Source of the DNA: Galbula dea
Taxonomy: Eukaryota > Chordata > Aves > Piciformes > Galbulidae
Reading direction: 5' to 3'
Assembly (NCBI GenBank): GCA_013399015.1
Contig: VWZX01009108.1
Location: 70,218-134,217 of the forward strand
DNA: 64,000 nt
The first letter of the stretch is position 1. The number at the start of each line of letters is the position of its first letter. Made by a program: the position numbers and the translations under genes. Of the stretch, positions 46,240-57,553 are shown piece by piece. The notes below the pieces were generated by a model, which was given only the letters and a program-made list of their open reading frames with translations, was not told the origin of the DNA and searched no databases.

Positions 46240-46680
46240 CTGCACCATGAGATCAGCTAAGTCCCCACCAGTCCCAAGAGGTACCTGCCTAGTGCATTGC
46301 TGAAGCCTTCCATCAACAGAGATCCCACAGCCCCAGCAAGGAATCCAGTCTCCTGCTGAACATGTCACAGCAATGGGAAATGTCTGCTGATGGCTGCCCT
46401 GTATGTCCCCAGCTGCAGTTTAAGCCCATGACTGTTTGTCCTATCCAGCTTCTTCTGTCTATGCTTCAGCCTTTCACACATTTGTCACCATGTCTCCTCT
46501 CTGCCTTCTCTTCCCAAGACTGAACATAGCAAATCCTCTCAAGCTTTCCTCCTAGGGGATGTTTTCAAGATGCCTGATTGCTCTTGTCAAGGCTTTCCCC
46601 AGCCCATCCATGAGCTCCTGGAAACATGGTGATCAGTTCCAAATGCAGCTCTCCAGGTGGTGCTTCCTGGTTAGCTTCAA
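46240..46680 (-). mobile_element. Possible ancient, strongly diverged CR1-like fragment
   Basis: On the minus strand the order of blocks (GGAAGAGAAGGCAGAGAGGA, GATAGGACAAACAGTCATGG, CTGGGGCTGTGGGATCTC) resembles an old CR1 3' region, without a clean tail. Divergence is high, so the assignment is tentative. Confidence 0.45.
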
Positions 46681-47054
46681 AGCAATTCTCCCATGTCTGT
46701 AAAACACCACAGCAAGATTTTGGGTTGGAATGAAGCACACAGCAGCTACAGCATTATAGATAATAAGAAAATAGAAGTAGTATGATGTTTCCCTGCCTTG
46801 TGCTGCAGCTATTACCACCCTTCATGTTTCCAGCAGGCTTTGGTGATGTGAAGATCCCTGTCCTCCCCCAGGAAGGCTGATGGCAGGTTTGACAACATGC
46901 TTCAGTCAGCATTGAATGAACATCTCAGGGAGCCTAATGAATCAGAGACAAACCCTGAGAGATCACCACACCCACCTCCTGTTCCTGGACAGGGAGTTCA
47001 CATCCTGTTTGCCTGTCATTTGGAGGGGCCCTGCACTGAGGCAGCAGCTTGATC

Positions 47055-47370
47055 CTCAGAATCCCAGAACCTTGCATAGTGAGGGTTGGAAGGGACCTCT
47101 GGGGATCATCCAGTCCAAACTCCCTGCTCCAGCAGGGGCACCCACAGCAGCTTGCCCAGGGTCACCTCCAGCTGCCTTGGGAATCTCTCCCCACAAGGAG
47201 ACTCCACAGCCTCTCTGGGCAGCCTGGGCCAGGGCTCCAACACCCTCACTCCAAAAAACTTTCTCCTCCTGCTCAGACAGAACCTTCTGGGTTCCAGTTT
47301 CTGCCCAGTGCCCCTTGGGCTGTCCCTGGGCACCACTGAGCAGAGTCTGGCCCCAGCCTCTTGACACTTC
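47055..47370 (-). mobile_element. CR1 LINE 3' fragment (CTGGAGCAGGG tail type)
   Basis: The reversed tail reads GTGAGGGTTGGAAGGGACC and GGGGATCATCCAGTCCAA, then CACAAGGAGACTCCACAGCC and GGGCACCACTGAGCAGAG. It belongs to the class at 28901 and 36690. Confidence 0.93.
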
Positions 47371-47828
47371 CCAGAGATGGGTGCACCTAGTTTTCCATGT
47401 GCTGTACTGAGAATGGATTAATATTGCAATTCCCTTTAAAATACAACCATGAAATGTTCATACTATTTAGTGTAGAGGAGGAAAATAGATTTAATTTAAA
47501 GATGAGAGGGCTTTAACATGTGTACCTGATCTGTTCTTATTTTTTAACTATCAGAGGTTTAAAATGATGATCTAGGGCTGTGACTTCAAGTGAGACTTAA
47601 ACTGATTTTACTAATATTAAAGCTGAGGTCTCTAAATAGCAAAAAATTAGGCATTTTAGATGTCTGCCTTGGAACAGAGGACATCTTTGAGCAACAAGGC
47701 AATGCTCCTTGAAGGAAAAAAAAACCCCAAAAGGCTGTATGTTCTGTGTCAGTAACTGGAATTCATTCTTGTTCTCAGACAAGGACTTTTGCAGGATTAG
47801 TATTGCCATTAATTTACCTAGGGAATTA

Positions 47829-47944
47829 TAGATGTGGCACTTAGGGCCATAGTTTGGTGGTGATGTGGCAGTGTTAGGTTAACAGTTGGGACTCAGTGAT
47901 CTTAGAAGTCTTTTCCAACCTAAATGATTCTGTGATTCTATGAA
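47829..47944 (+). mobile_element. Short CR1 3'-end fragment
   Basis: The last 115 bp or so of a CR1: GATGTGGCACTTAGGGCC, GTGTTAGGTTAACAGTTGGG, GATTCTGTGATTCTATGA. Confidence 0.9.
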
Positions 47945-48829
47945 AAACTTTGAAACACAATTGGAGAAGCTCAAACTCATTCCTGATAGTCTGATTGAAC
48001 ACAAGCTTATGACACTTTCTCTGCCCAAGAGTTTTAAATAGAACCTTATGCATAACCTGGGGTAAATTCAGAGCTAGAGATAGTCCTGATGAAAGGTAGT
48101 TTTTGGATCTGTGCCCCAGTGTCAGCCCCAGCTCTCTGTTGGCCACTGTCAGTGTCACTGCCCTGCCTCTTTAACAAGAGGAAGAAAACACTGACCTTGC
48201 AGCATACCTTGAGCCCAAACCCTACCATCTGGGGAATTCATTCTCAAGAACTGTTTTTAAAATCCTCAGACTTCAGCCAAGCTATTAGAGGTTTTGTCAA
48301 CTGAATGTTACAAACCCCAAGAAACCCTCTCTAAAGTGGGCCTTGTAATAATTTGTATAAATTATGCAACTCTTGTTACAGTTGGATGTTTACAATGCTG
48401 AACAGAAGATTTTTTTTTCCCCCTTGTTTTACTGCACCAGTTTGCAGGGAGGCTGAATTTTAAAGCAGCAATGACTAGCTGTATTTAACACCTACCTATT
48501 TTTGGATATTAAGAATGAGTCTTCTGAGACATTACAGATTCAGAAATTCAGGACAACCACTAAGGGATCTGCTCAGCTCCCTCACATTCTCCCTCACTGA
48601 TGGGCACCATTTAAATCCTTCCCACCAGAAAATGCTACTTGCATTGAATTCCTGAATAAGAAAATGAGAGATGAGATTCCTGAGAGTAATGCTAAATGCC
48701 AGCTTGCTTTGTTTCCACGTGTGAAATACCAGAGGCAGAATTGAAGAGTATCTTGTTATTTCATTTACCAGCCCAGTAGGAGTCAACAACATCATACAGC
48801 TGCAGAGAGAGCAAGGATGATGGTGAGAC

Positions 48830-49090
48830 ACTCACCAGGAGTATTGCAGAGCAGACACAGGAATCTGCCCAAACCAAACTATTTCACACTGCTAAGGCTT
48901 CATCTGAAGTACCAGCAGCTCACCAGAGACATGGACAAGCTGGAGGAAACCCCAAAGGGCAGAAGAGTGAGCAGACTTCCAGAGTACATGGCCCAGGGAA
49001 AACACTGGAAAGGGCAGGGATTATTTAGTGTGGAGGAGGTGGAGTTGTGGGTCATGGCCTCCACACAGGAACAAGACCACAGGTAAGAGG
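48830..49090 (+). mobile_element. Possible ancient CR1-like fragment
   Basis: The stretch has CAGAAGAGTGAGCAGAC and GATTATTTAGTGTGGAGGAG in an order that recalls the CR1 segment reading GTTTAGCCTGGAGAAGAGG. It is too diverged for a firm call. Confidence 0.3.
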
Positions 49091-50081
49091 GAAGGAAAAA
49101 TCTGTTGTCTGTGCCACAACAGTCATTAAAGCTGAAACTAAATTAGGAGAAAGATGCACAGCAAAGCCCTGGGATGAAAAGCATTTCTGCCATGTGTTCT
49201 AGCTGTTAATGTAAAACTGAGCTGGAGGGTGAGGCAAGGTTCCTTTAAATTCCATTACCCAAGAGGCAAATGGGAGATTCCAAGCCTCTAACAGTGAATT
49301 TCCATTGGCATCTCACAGCACTGAATCTTTCCCACAGACCATGAGCATCTCCTGCTAACTCTCAGTAACTGTGATGCCCAGAGAAGCATTAAGGGCACAT
49401 TCTGCTGCAGGACTAGAGATCTGCACATGGAGAAGCTAGAATCCAGCCACCAGAGGCAGACAGGGCCACAACCACAGCAGGTCTAGAGAGCTGCCCCAGC
49501 TGCTCAGAAACACAGCAAAAGGCTGGCTTTCTGTACAAGCCTATTTACAAGTTAAGGGGTTTATTTCTTCAGCCTGATGATTTGTGTCACAAAGTTATTC
49601 TAGTCTGGTTTTTAAGTCACACCATCTCCCACTAGGTAGTACAAGACTTCTTTGTAGTTACTGCAGTACACCTCAGAAAGCTACAGCTGCTGACATTCTC
49701 TGGTGATATGCAGAGCAAAAATATTTGGGTTTATTTTTTCCACTATATTATACAACAACTCCTGCAGCAGATGCCAGACAAACTGCATTTTATTTGCTGA
49801 GTTCATTACAAAGCCCCAATACTGAACATCTCCTGCAGGAAGCCATGTCAGCATTCCCTGCTGTATAAGCTTGTAGATTGTACAACATTCTGTTATGTCC
49901 TGATGATGGGCACCTAAAATAATTTAGTAAATCTTACATTGACTAGTAGTTGTTTTATTTAGCTGCACTGGGGCAGGACAGGTGACATTTCTCAGTTTCA
50001 TGGCATTAGACTAAACCAACAGCTGATTTTAACTTTGAATTGTCAAATCAATACAATGTAGAAGAACTGCACAGAAGCAAG

Positions 50082-50475
50082 AACAAGTGTTGTGAGGAGC
50101 TGAGGGAACTGGGGTTCTGGAGGAGGCTCAGGGGAGACCTCACTCTCTCCAACTTCCTGAAAGGAGCAGCCAGGTGAGGGTTGGTCTCTTCTCCCAAGGA
50201 AGAAGTGATAGGACAAGAGGAAATGGCCTCAAGTTGCACTGGGGGAGGTTTAGGTTACAGATTAGGAACAATTACTTCCCTGAAAGGGTTGTCAAGCCCT
50301 GGCCCAAGCTTCCCAGGGTCAGTGGTGGAGTCACCATCCCTGAAGTGTTCAGAAAACGTGTTGATGTGGCACTGAGGGCCATGGTTTGGTGGTGGCTTGG
50401 CAGTGTTAGGTTAGCAGTTGGACTTCATGATCTTAGAGGCCTTCTCCAATCTGAATGATTCTATGATTCTAAATA
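50082..50475 (+). mobile_element. CR1 LINE 3' fragment
   Basis: It runs from CAAGTGTTGTGAGGAGC through GTGAGGGTTGGTCTCTTC to GTTAGGTTAGCAGTTGGACT and GATTCTATGATTCTA. Small internal deletions appear relative to the 42588 copy. Confidence 0.93.
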
Positions 50476-51544
50476 AATAACTATAAAATGGTAAACATGC
50501 CCTGTGTTCAGCTTGGGAGGTCTTCACACAAATACAGCTAAAAGGGATCTCTAAACCACCTGCACAATCTCCAGTTCCCAGTGAAGTGGCCTGCTTTCCA
50601 CTCAGGAGGAGCTCAGATTACTCATCTCAGAAACCCACATGTATCAGGACCCTCACTGTGAGAAATTGTTCAGCAACCCTCAGCCAAGTGACAAAGCACA
50701 GCCTCTGGCCTGGCTGTAATTTAGCCATGCACCCTGTTCTGTCCTCAGCCTGCTACAGATGCATCCAGAATCACACTCACCTTACAGTCACCTCTGCTCT
50801 AGCTCTGAGTCAGCTCCTTACTCTAACACAAGGCTTGGTTTGTATTTCAAAGCAATTAGTGGATCGAAACCACGACTCTGTCAAACTCTTGATTCTCCAC
50901 CTGGGAGCTACTGTAACAATCATATTCCTCTGGGACAAAACAGCCCTGAAGGCCTTGGAAAGAGCATGTGGGAGATGGAGACAAAGAATTTTCAGCCTGG
51001 GGGCTACCCAGCCTATGAAAGATTATTTTGAAGGACAAGAGACACATCCCAAAATCAGACACCTGCAGAAAACACTGGGAATTGTTTCTGTTGAGAAGCC
51101 TTCCTGGCACGAGTGTTGTTGTGAAATGAACATCCCATTTTCCTCCCAGCTCTCCTATCTGTACTGGTTTTGTGGGAGATATTCAACTAGTACCAGAATA
51201 GTATTACAAAATCTAAAAGCAGATATATTTTTTGTCAGTGTTACTCCCACTAAAATGTACACAAGCTTTGGGCTTCTCTTCCTCTACTCCTATCTCATGT
51301 GAATGAACAAAAACAATGTACAACTCCTACTCTGGTAACAAAACAAGAACACCAGGCACTATCCTGCACTGCAATATTGGGACTAATCTAATCTCAGCAG
51401 CTTTCCCATTCCTCCAAGGAGACCTTGAGAGCACAGCTTATCTCAGCTGCCAGAACTCAGCTGCCACATCCCACCTGCCATAAAATCTTCCAGTTGCAGC
51501 ATTCTCTCTCTTCTGAGGACTACCAGGGCTCCTGTGGGAGGATC

Positions 51545-51790
51545 AGGGTGGAATTCACCAAGGTGAGCGGTGTAGTTGACATGTCTGAGGGATGGGATCC
51601 ATCCAGAGGGACCTGGACAAGCTGGAGCACTGGGCCTGTGTGAACCTCAGGAGGTTCCACAGGGCCACGTGCAAAGTCCTGCACCTGGGTCAGGGCAATC
51701 CTTGATATCAAGACAGGTTGGGAGACTGGGAGATGATGTGAGCCCTGTGGAGAGGTATCTCGGGGTACTGGTGGTTACAGAACACTACCC
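51545..51790 (+). mobile_element. CR1 LINE internal fragment (end of ORF2)
   Basis: It reads GGGATCCATCCAGAGGGAC, CTGGACAAGCTGGAGCAC, AAAGTCCTGCACCTGGGTC and GTATCTCGGGGTACTGG, the region near the end of the CR1 reverse-transcriptase ORF. The usual 3' end is missing, so it is truncated on both sides. Confidence 0.85.
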
Positions 51791-52239
51791 AAAAGAGAGT
51801 GAGGGAGAGAAGAAAGGTTAATTTTTCTCTCTATCTCCTTTTTTTCTCCACATACTGCGGTGTTGGAGGCTTCACACTCTCTGGCCTCCCCATTACCTAG
51901 ATAACTCTGGAGGTACGGGTCTGAAGGGACATACCTGCTTGCTCACAAGTCCTTCAGGAAAAGGCTCCTTGAGATGTGACAGGATTCCTTTGAGGAGGTG
52001 ACAGGACTCATCCGAGGAGGTGATGGAGAGGCAGCCAAGGAAGGGAAAGGGAGTTCCCTCCGGAAGGAGGGGGGGCAAACAAAAAATGGATGACCAGAGG
52101 GGCCAGGAAGGGAGAAACTACCCTGTGAGAAACCTGAGGCATCGAGAAGGATCAGTACTTGAGGGAAATGGTCCCTGACTAGCCAGGAAGGTGAGACTGA
52201 AAGAGAAACTGCAGGGAACGGCCTCCCCCTCGGGGTAAG

Positions 52240-52483
52240 GCGCTGAAGGAGCACCGAGGGACTGAGGAAAGAGGCCTTGGGGTGAAGGGAGGGAAGCGCT
52301 GCGGGGGAGCAGCCACTGCGTGAAAGTGGAGAGGAGCTGAGGCTGAGGTGCCCTGGGCGGGAGCGGGACTGAGGCGCTGAAGGGATCGCTCCTCAGTGTA
52401 GGGTCAGGCAGTGAGGAGATGGCCCCTAGGTGCGGGGTTGAGGCGGTAAGGGGATCACTCTTTGGTGTGGTATTGAGGCGGCT
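52240..52483 (+). repeat. Degenerate minisatellite, about 35-bp period
   Basis: Units beginning TGAGGCG/CAGGCAG recur at 52370, 52405, 52439 and 52474 (35, 34 and 35 bp apart). Each contains a variant of GGGATCGCTCCTCAGTGT and ends in a GGGGT/GGTAT block. Weaker related units can be followed upstream to about 52240. It lies in the promoter-side part of the CpG island. Confidence 0.55.
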
Positions 52484-52662
52484 ACCAGGACCCGTTACCT
52501 GGACGCCCTTCGGTGCCCGGTGCGGACGACACCAGAACGCCCCTCGGTGCGCGGGCGCGGCGCGGCGGGACCCGCCCTTTGTGGGTGGGGCGTCGGGAGG
52601 CGTCTCCCGAAGCCCGTGGGGCGGCACCGAGGGGTACCGGGGNTCCCGCCTCAGCCCCCAAC

Positions 52663-52692
52663 ATGGCGTCGCGCTGTCACCTGTGTCTGTGA
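52663..52692 (+). other. Possible 9-codon upstream ORF / YY1-like start region
   Basis: An ATG inside AACATGGCGTCG opens MASRCHLCL and a TGA. The same bases resemble a YY1 site, often found at or just after the start site of CpG-island genes. Whether it lies inside the transcript is unknown. Confidence 0.3.
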
Positions 52693-52847
52693 GGAGGGAG
52701 TTGGACGCGGTGGCTGCGGGCGGACACGGCGGCTCCCGGAGGTCTCCGTTCTGCTGGCGCCGCGGTGGCAACCCGCCGCTCTTCGCTGCTCCCAACAGCA
52801 CTCCGGCTGTCCGGTGCCCGGGTCGCTGTCCTCGCCCTGCCCCCGCC

Positions 52848-52859
52848 ATGGGGGGGTAG
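52848..52859 (+). other. Minimal upstream ORF before HECTD4 start
   Basis: GCCATGG context followed by two Gly codons and TAG, 49 bp upstream of the main ATG. If transcribed it could reduce or delay initiation at the main start. Confidence 0.4.
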
Positions 52860-52908
52860 CGGGAGCCGCCTCGCCTCAGCCCTGCGGAGTCCTCCCGCCC
52901 TCCGCGCC

Positions 52909-53085
52909 ATGGGGTCCCCGGCGGGAGCCTCGGCGGCGGCGGCGGCGGCCACCGACTCGGCCCAGTGGCTGTCGGTGAAGGAGGAGACCATCTTCCTACA
53001 CGACGGGCTGATCCGGGTCACCGACCTGGCCGAGCTGCCCAGCGAGATCATTGGGGTGGCCGAGCCCGGCGACACCGAGCTAGAG
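52909..53085 (+). CDS. HECTD4: First coding exon, probably HECTD4 (N-terminus only)
   Basis: A strong-context ATG (GCGCCATGG) opens 59 codons: MGSPAGAS, an alanine run, then WLSVKEETIFLHDGL, VTDLAELPSEIIG and EPGDTELE before a GAG|GTGAGG donor. The assignment to HECTD4, a very large HECT-domain E3 ubiquitin ligase, rests on the conserved vertebrate gene order PTPN11-RPL6-HECTD4 and on the orientation relative to RPL6. The catalytic HECT domain is at the far C-terminus and is not in the window. The frame is open upstream to about 52765 but has no earlier in-frame ATG there. No second exon was recognised before 64000. Confidence 0.78.
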
Positions 53086-56000
53086 GTGAGGCAGGCCCAA
53101 GCTGAGGGGAGGGATGTGGGGGTTGAGGAGGAGGTGGAGGGTGCCCTTAAGGGAGAGGAGAAAGTGGCAGTGGGGTCCTGAGGTGAGGCGGAGGATGTTG
53201 TTATGGGAGCTGGGGGAGTAGGAGAGCAGGGAGAATGGCTAGGGGAGGATGGAGAATTCTGGATGCGGATGCAGGGTGAAAGATTTGGGGTATGGAGCCA
53301 ACTGGTACTGAGGCAGTCTGCTTGTATTAAGTCAATTAATCTATTTGTGATAATGGAGCTGGGCAGGAAGGTGGCGAGGCGTTAGTGAAGATGGAGGGTG
53401 AAATGTTGGTGTTGCCTCCTTGTTTTGAATCAATAAGGTTGGAAGATCCCAGCCACGCTCATGTATTTCACCGTGGCCTTGGACTCATGTATTTATGTTT
53501 TTGTATCTTTTGGCCGTTAACTTGCAGGTGATTTGTAATTCATCCGCCTTAAAATAAGGCACTGGGGTGTCTGGGTGGTTTATTTAGGCTCTTGACAGGG
53601 ATCATTATTAAAGAGCCAGGAAGGCAGCTGAGATTTTCCTTCCAGCTTTTTACCTTCTCAAGCCTGCTGGTGGTGATGGCTGCAGGCGGCTGGTACAGCT
53701 CTTTTATCTGAGGGAGGAGACGAGGAAGGACTGAATGTCACGGATTGTAGGTTGCATCTATTTTTCTAGACTGCATTTTTTTCCCTTCTTTTTTTTCTCC
53801 CCCTGTGCCTCCCTTCTCTTCTTTCACCCCGCCCTCTTCTCCAGCACTGTGGCTTGCAATGACACAGGGTCTTTGTCAGTGGAGCTGAGTGGTGTGAGCC
53901 GAGAAGGGATGGTTCAGCAGGAGCTTTATCTGTGTGCTACGTTAGGTCACAAGCATTTAGGCCGCAAAAACCTTTAGTGAGGCTTTGGCTGCTCGCTGGG
54001 GTGTTGCTAAGAGGAACCTAGGAGCCAGGCTGGTAGTTCTGACATCATCATTGTTCACCTTGTGATGGGAAGTCTTTGTGGTGTTTATTAAAAACTTCCC
54101 CCAGCCTTATCTAAGGGAAGATCTTCTTTTGCTGAACGTGCGTTTTCTTGTCAGTGTGATGTGACACTGGGGGTTGGGATGGGAACAGTTCCCTGCTCCC
54201 ATGAAATGGATGTGGGCAAATATCACAGGAACAGGAAGAGGGAGACTTCTAAGGTGGCTGACTTATCTCTGTGTGTATAAACATGGAATGATTCTCTCTT
54301 GTTGTCAAGGTCCACCCTGGCAGCTTGGATTCAAGAAGATATTTCAATTCCGTTACCTAGTTCTAGAAGCAGCATTGAGTCTAAGAACTGTATGAAAAAC
54401 ATAGGTGGTACTACAGTTGTATTTGTATTATTATATTGTAATAAAGGAGGATGTTCTTTAAAAAAGCTGACCAAGACCCAAACCAAACCTTAAGATCTTG
54501 CAGGCTAGACCAGAAGTATGCTCCAGCAGGAAACTTGATGCACAGCTTCCTATGACAAACACTTTGGCCTGGAGAATTTTTTTGTTGGTACTGGGAATGT
54601 CTATCAGGCTATAATTGTTTGGGGGAAGATAGGGATGGAATTAGTGTTCCTATGTCTTCTACTTTACAGCAATTCTTTAATGAGTGTTTCAGCAATCCAG
54701 AGCAAGTGATTCACCTGATTTTTCTAGAGATTTTTTTCTGTTGTACGTGTTTGCAATGTAAAACTTTCAAGCAAATAAGGCTCTTTGCTGTGGTACTTAT
54801 TTGGATCTGTAGTCATAAGTCACTGACTTAAAAAGCATTTTATTTCCTTCCACTGAAAGGAAAAATGATGACCACAAGTGGCTTACTTTTCAGATCTTTG
54901 TAAAATGCTTTCCAGTTTATTGGTATTGAGGGAAGAGGGTTAAAGAAAGTGAAATTTCCAGTGGTATAAATGTACATTATGTAGCTCCTAAGTTCTCTAG
55001 CTTTATTTTTTTTGTTTGATTTTTATTCTTCAGATGCCTGGCTACCTTGGTAAACTGGACTGGCTTCGTGGAGCCATTTTGTGGCAATAGGTGCATGCTT
55101 CTGATTGAAGGGTGGCCACGCTGTCGAGTAATGCACTAAAGAGCTCATTTATGCTGTTTCTACTCCTACTTGCAATGTAATAAATATATTTGAAAATAGT
55201 CCAAATAGAAATCTCTTGGGATATGTTATTGGCCATGGAGAAGAGATGCTGCAGCTGCTGCTTTGATTAGGAAACTTCTTTAATGCACTTCTTGTGCTTC
55301 ATTAGTGGTGGTCAGTAGCCTGCCTGAATGTCTGCTATGACGTGCTTCATTAAAAAAATGTATCTACTTAAATGGATAGCTCTTTTTCAGAGGGGAAGTA
55401 TCATTTTGGTTTGTTTTGCTTAAATGTCCCTTTACAGAGCTTATTGGTGAATAATGCCACTGTGTTTGGAGATATTTCCTTTGTCCTTCTCTGCAAAGGT
55501 TTTGTCTTACTTAGAAAAAGAAAAGCAGAGGAAAAAATGTTAATGGTACTGGTATGCTGCCAGAAAAGTCTTATGAAAATGGATTATTTGGTTGGGTTTG
55601 ACTCCTGTACAACTTTTACTTTTTTCATATAGGTGTACATATATATTTTTCCCCTTAATGATAGATTATGAAAGTATTAACCTTCTCTTTCATGTGAAGA
55701 TAACTTGTTCTAGGAGTATCTTTAGGTTTAAAGAGTGTGGAGTGCTTTGTTCTTAGTTTTTATGTGATGTACCTGATGGATGTCAGCTGCTTAGATTTTC
55801 TGCCTATTTACCAAGAAAATGTATTACCAAAAATAAAGGGGGCACTGTTTATTGGGTAGAATTCTGTAATGAATGGCATATAAAAGCTGCTCCTGGTATG
55901 GCTTTCCCAACAAAATCTTCTAGTCAGAAGAGACCTAGATTAGTTAGCCATTATGCCAACCTTTGCACCCTTACTTTAAAGCCTTCCATACAGAGAAGTG

Positions 56001-56339
56001 ACTTTCAAAGTGCAAAGTTTTCAGCTTCTTGGAGACAAACTTATGTGACTAACAACTGAAGCTGTTGCCATGGCACTTTATCTGCTCTCTGCCCTGGATG
56101 TCAATGCCTGCACAGGAGGGACAGTTTAATGGAAGATGAGCTGTTCTTTAATGTGCCACAAGCTTCCAGAATCCTCCCAGCCAAACATCTTTCACAGAGA
56201 CAATAACCCTTGGGAGAGGGCTAGACAAGTGTTGGAAGGCAGAAGTACCTTAAACCACCTAGTTTTAATCTGCCAACATGCTGAGCCTTAGGAGAGTGCC
56301 AGCAGCAGAAATTGTTGTTAACCCTTGGGAGCTTCCTAA

Positions 56340-56344
56340 GAAGG
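56340..56344 (+). repeat. Target-site duplication, left copy
   Basis: GAAGG directly precedes the TG end of the solo LTR and is repeated exactly after its other end. Confidence 0.8.
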
Positions 56345-57125
56345 TGTCAAGGCTCAAGGCTGGGCTGACCACCAACCCAATGACAGATGCTCCCTATTGC
56401 CCCATCTTCCCCCTCCACAGGAGAAGGGGATAAGAGAGAGAGACTTGTGGATTGGAAAATAAAACTAAATCTACTTTAATGATAATAATAATGATAAATG
56501 AAACATATACAAATATGTACAAAACTCAATACCAAACCCCAGCCTCCCAGTGATAACTATATCACCACTGATCCTGTGGCAGAAGGCCTCAGCAGCAGGT
56601 GAGAGTCAGGCTCAGGAGCTGGATCCTGGTACTGGATGCAGGAACTTAAGGGTCAGGATGAAGGGCAGAACAGACAGGGCTCTCCTCAGGTGCTGACCAT
56701 TGAAGCACAGGAGAAAAGGAAAGAAGAGCTGCAAAGCAAGAGCCAGAGCCAAAAGCAAAAGCTAAAAACCAAAGCAAAAAATGAGATCATGGGGAACTGA
56801 CCCCCAGTTTATCTATCAATTATGATCTATATGGAATGGAATACCCAGTTGGTCAGTTTAGAGTTGCCTGCCCTGTCCACTCCTCCCTGAAGGTGCAGCC
56901 TTTACCCTGCACCCCCCAACGTGAGACAACAAGATTCAGCAGTGACCTTGCCTTGCATACCAATCCTTGCAGTAAATCTAAACATTAGGCCTTATCACTG
57001 CTAGAAGCTGGCAGTGTCTGCAAAAACATGTTATTTCTCAGAAAGTGCAGTTTCTCAGAGGAGCTTTAACTGAAAAAGTAAAATCACTGAACAGAATTAG
57101 TTCTGTTCTAACCCAAACCAGGACA
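56345..57125 (-). mobile_element. Solo LTR, ERVL-type endogenous retrovirus
   Basis: The element is 781 bp. It begins TGTCCTGG and ends CCTTGACA on the minus strand, the TG...CA ends of an LTR. It is flanked on both sides by the same 5 bases, GAAGG (56340-56344 and 57126-57130), a target-site duplication of the length made by ERVL elements. A minus-strand ATTAAA (56475-56480) lies in the 3' part. No internal retroviral genes are present, so this is the product of LTR-LTR recombination. It is antisense in HECTD4 intron 1. The ERVL label rests on the 5-bp duplication and on a recalled resemblance to bird ERVL LTRs. Confidence 0.82.
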
Positions 57126-57130
57126 GAAGG
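57126..57130 (+). repeat. Target-site duplication, right copy
   Basis: GAAGG directly follows the LTR and matches the left copy. Confidence 0.8.
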
Positions 57131-57348
57131 ACCCTGCTATAAGCCATGCTTGTTCACATTGACTACAGCATAGCCATCTGATGGTGAAAAAGCATTCCTT
57201 TGTCTTTTGGGCAGTTTTGCTTTGTTGGCATACATCACTGTTGCAGTCCTTCCACCTGAGGATCCTTCTTTCTGATCTTCAGGTTTGTGACCAGTATTTT
57301 CATGAGTTATAAATTTCCACCATTGGCAGTTTTTCAGCTAACTAGTGA

Positions 57349-57553
57349 TAGAATCACAGAATGGCCAGAGTTGGAAGGGACCTGAAAGGTCAGCTAGTTC
57401 CAACCCCCCCTGCCTGCCAGGTACACCTCCCACTAGAGCAGGTTGCCCACAGCCCCATCCAGCCTGGCCTTCAAAGCTTCCAGGGATGGATGAGGCTTCC
57501 ACAGCCTCTCTGGGCAACCTGTGCCAGTGTCTCCCCACCCTAACAGGGAAGAA
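57349..57553 (-). mobile_element. CR1 LINE 3' fragment in HECTD4 intron 1
   Basis: It reads GATAGAATCACAGAATGG, GTTGGAAGGGACCTGAAAGG and CTGCCTGCCAGGTACACC in reverse, to CCCCACCCTAACAGGGAAG. It is the class of the copies at 7913, 23050 and 43530, and sits about 220 bp from the solo LTR. Confidence 0.93.

Larger units (their letters stand above)
37740..52200. other. RPL6-HECTD4 intergenic region, no gene seen
   Basis: About 14.5 kb. It contains CR1 pieces at 42588, 43530, 47055, 47829, 50082 and 51545, two possible old CR1 relics, and one unexplained frame at 50727-51302. No tRNA, spliced gene or processed pseudogene was recognised. Confidence 0.6.
52200..53170. other. CpG island at the HECTD4 5' end
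   Basis: GC- and CpG-rich DNA surrounds the first coding exon at 52909. It contains a YY1-like AACATGGCGTC at 52661, a degenerate minisatellite and one ambiguous base (n) at 52643. The long reading frames on both strands here are side effects of GC-rich, stop-poor sequence. The limits are estimated by eye. Confidence 0.75.

Noticed and set aside
46916..47410. A 164-codon plus-strand frame
   Set aside because: Its second half is the antisense reading of the CR1 at 47055, and the first part shows no family resemblance.
52118..52849. A 243-codon minus-strand frame in the HECTD4 CpG island
   Set aside because: Low-complexity Pro/Ser/Arg composition, spans the ambiguous base and runs through the minisatellite; a side effect of stop-poor GC-rich DNA.
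52765..52908. Extended HECTD4 N-terminus starting at 52765
   Set aside because: The frame is open, but the first codon is GTG. The first in-frame ATG is at 52909 in strong context, and the downstream protein begins as expected there.
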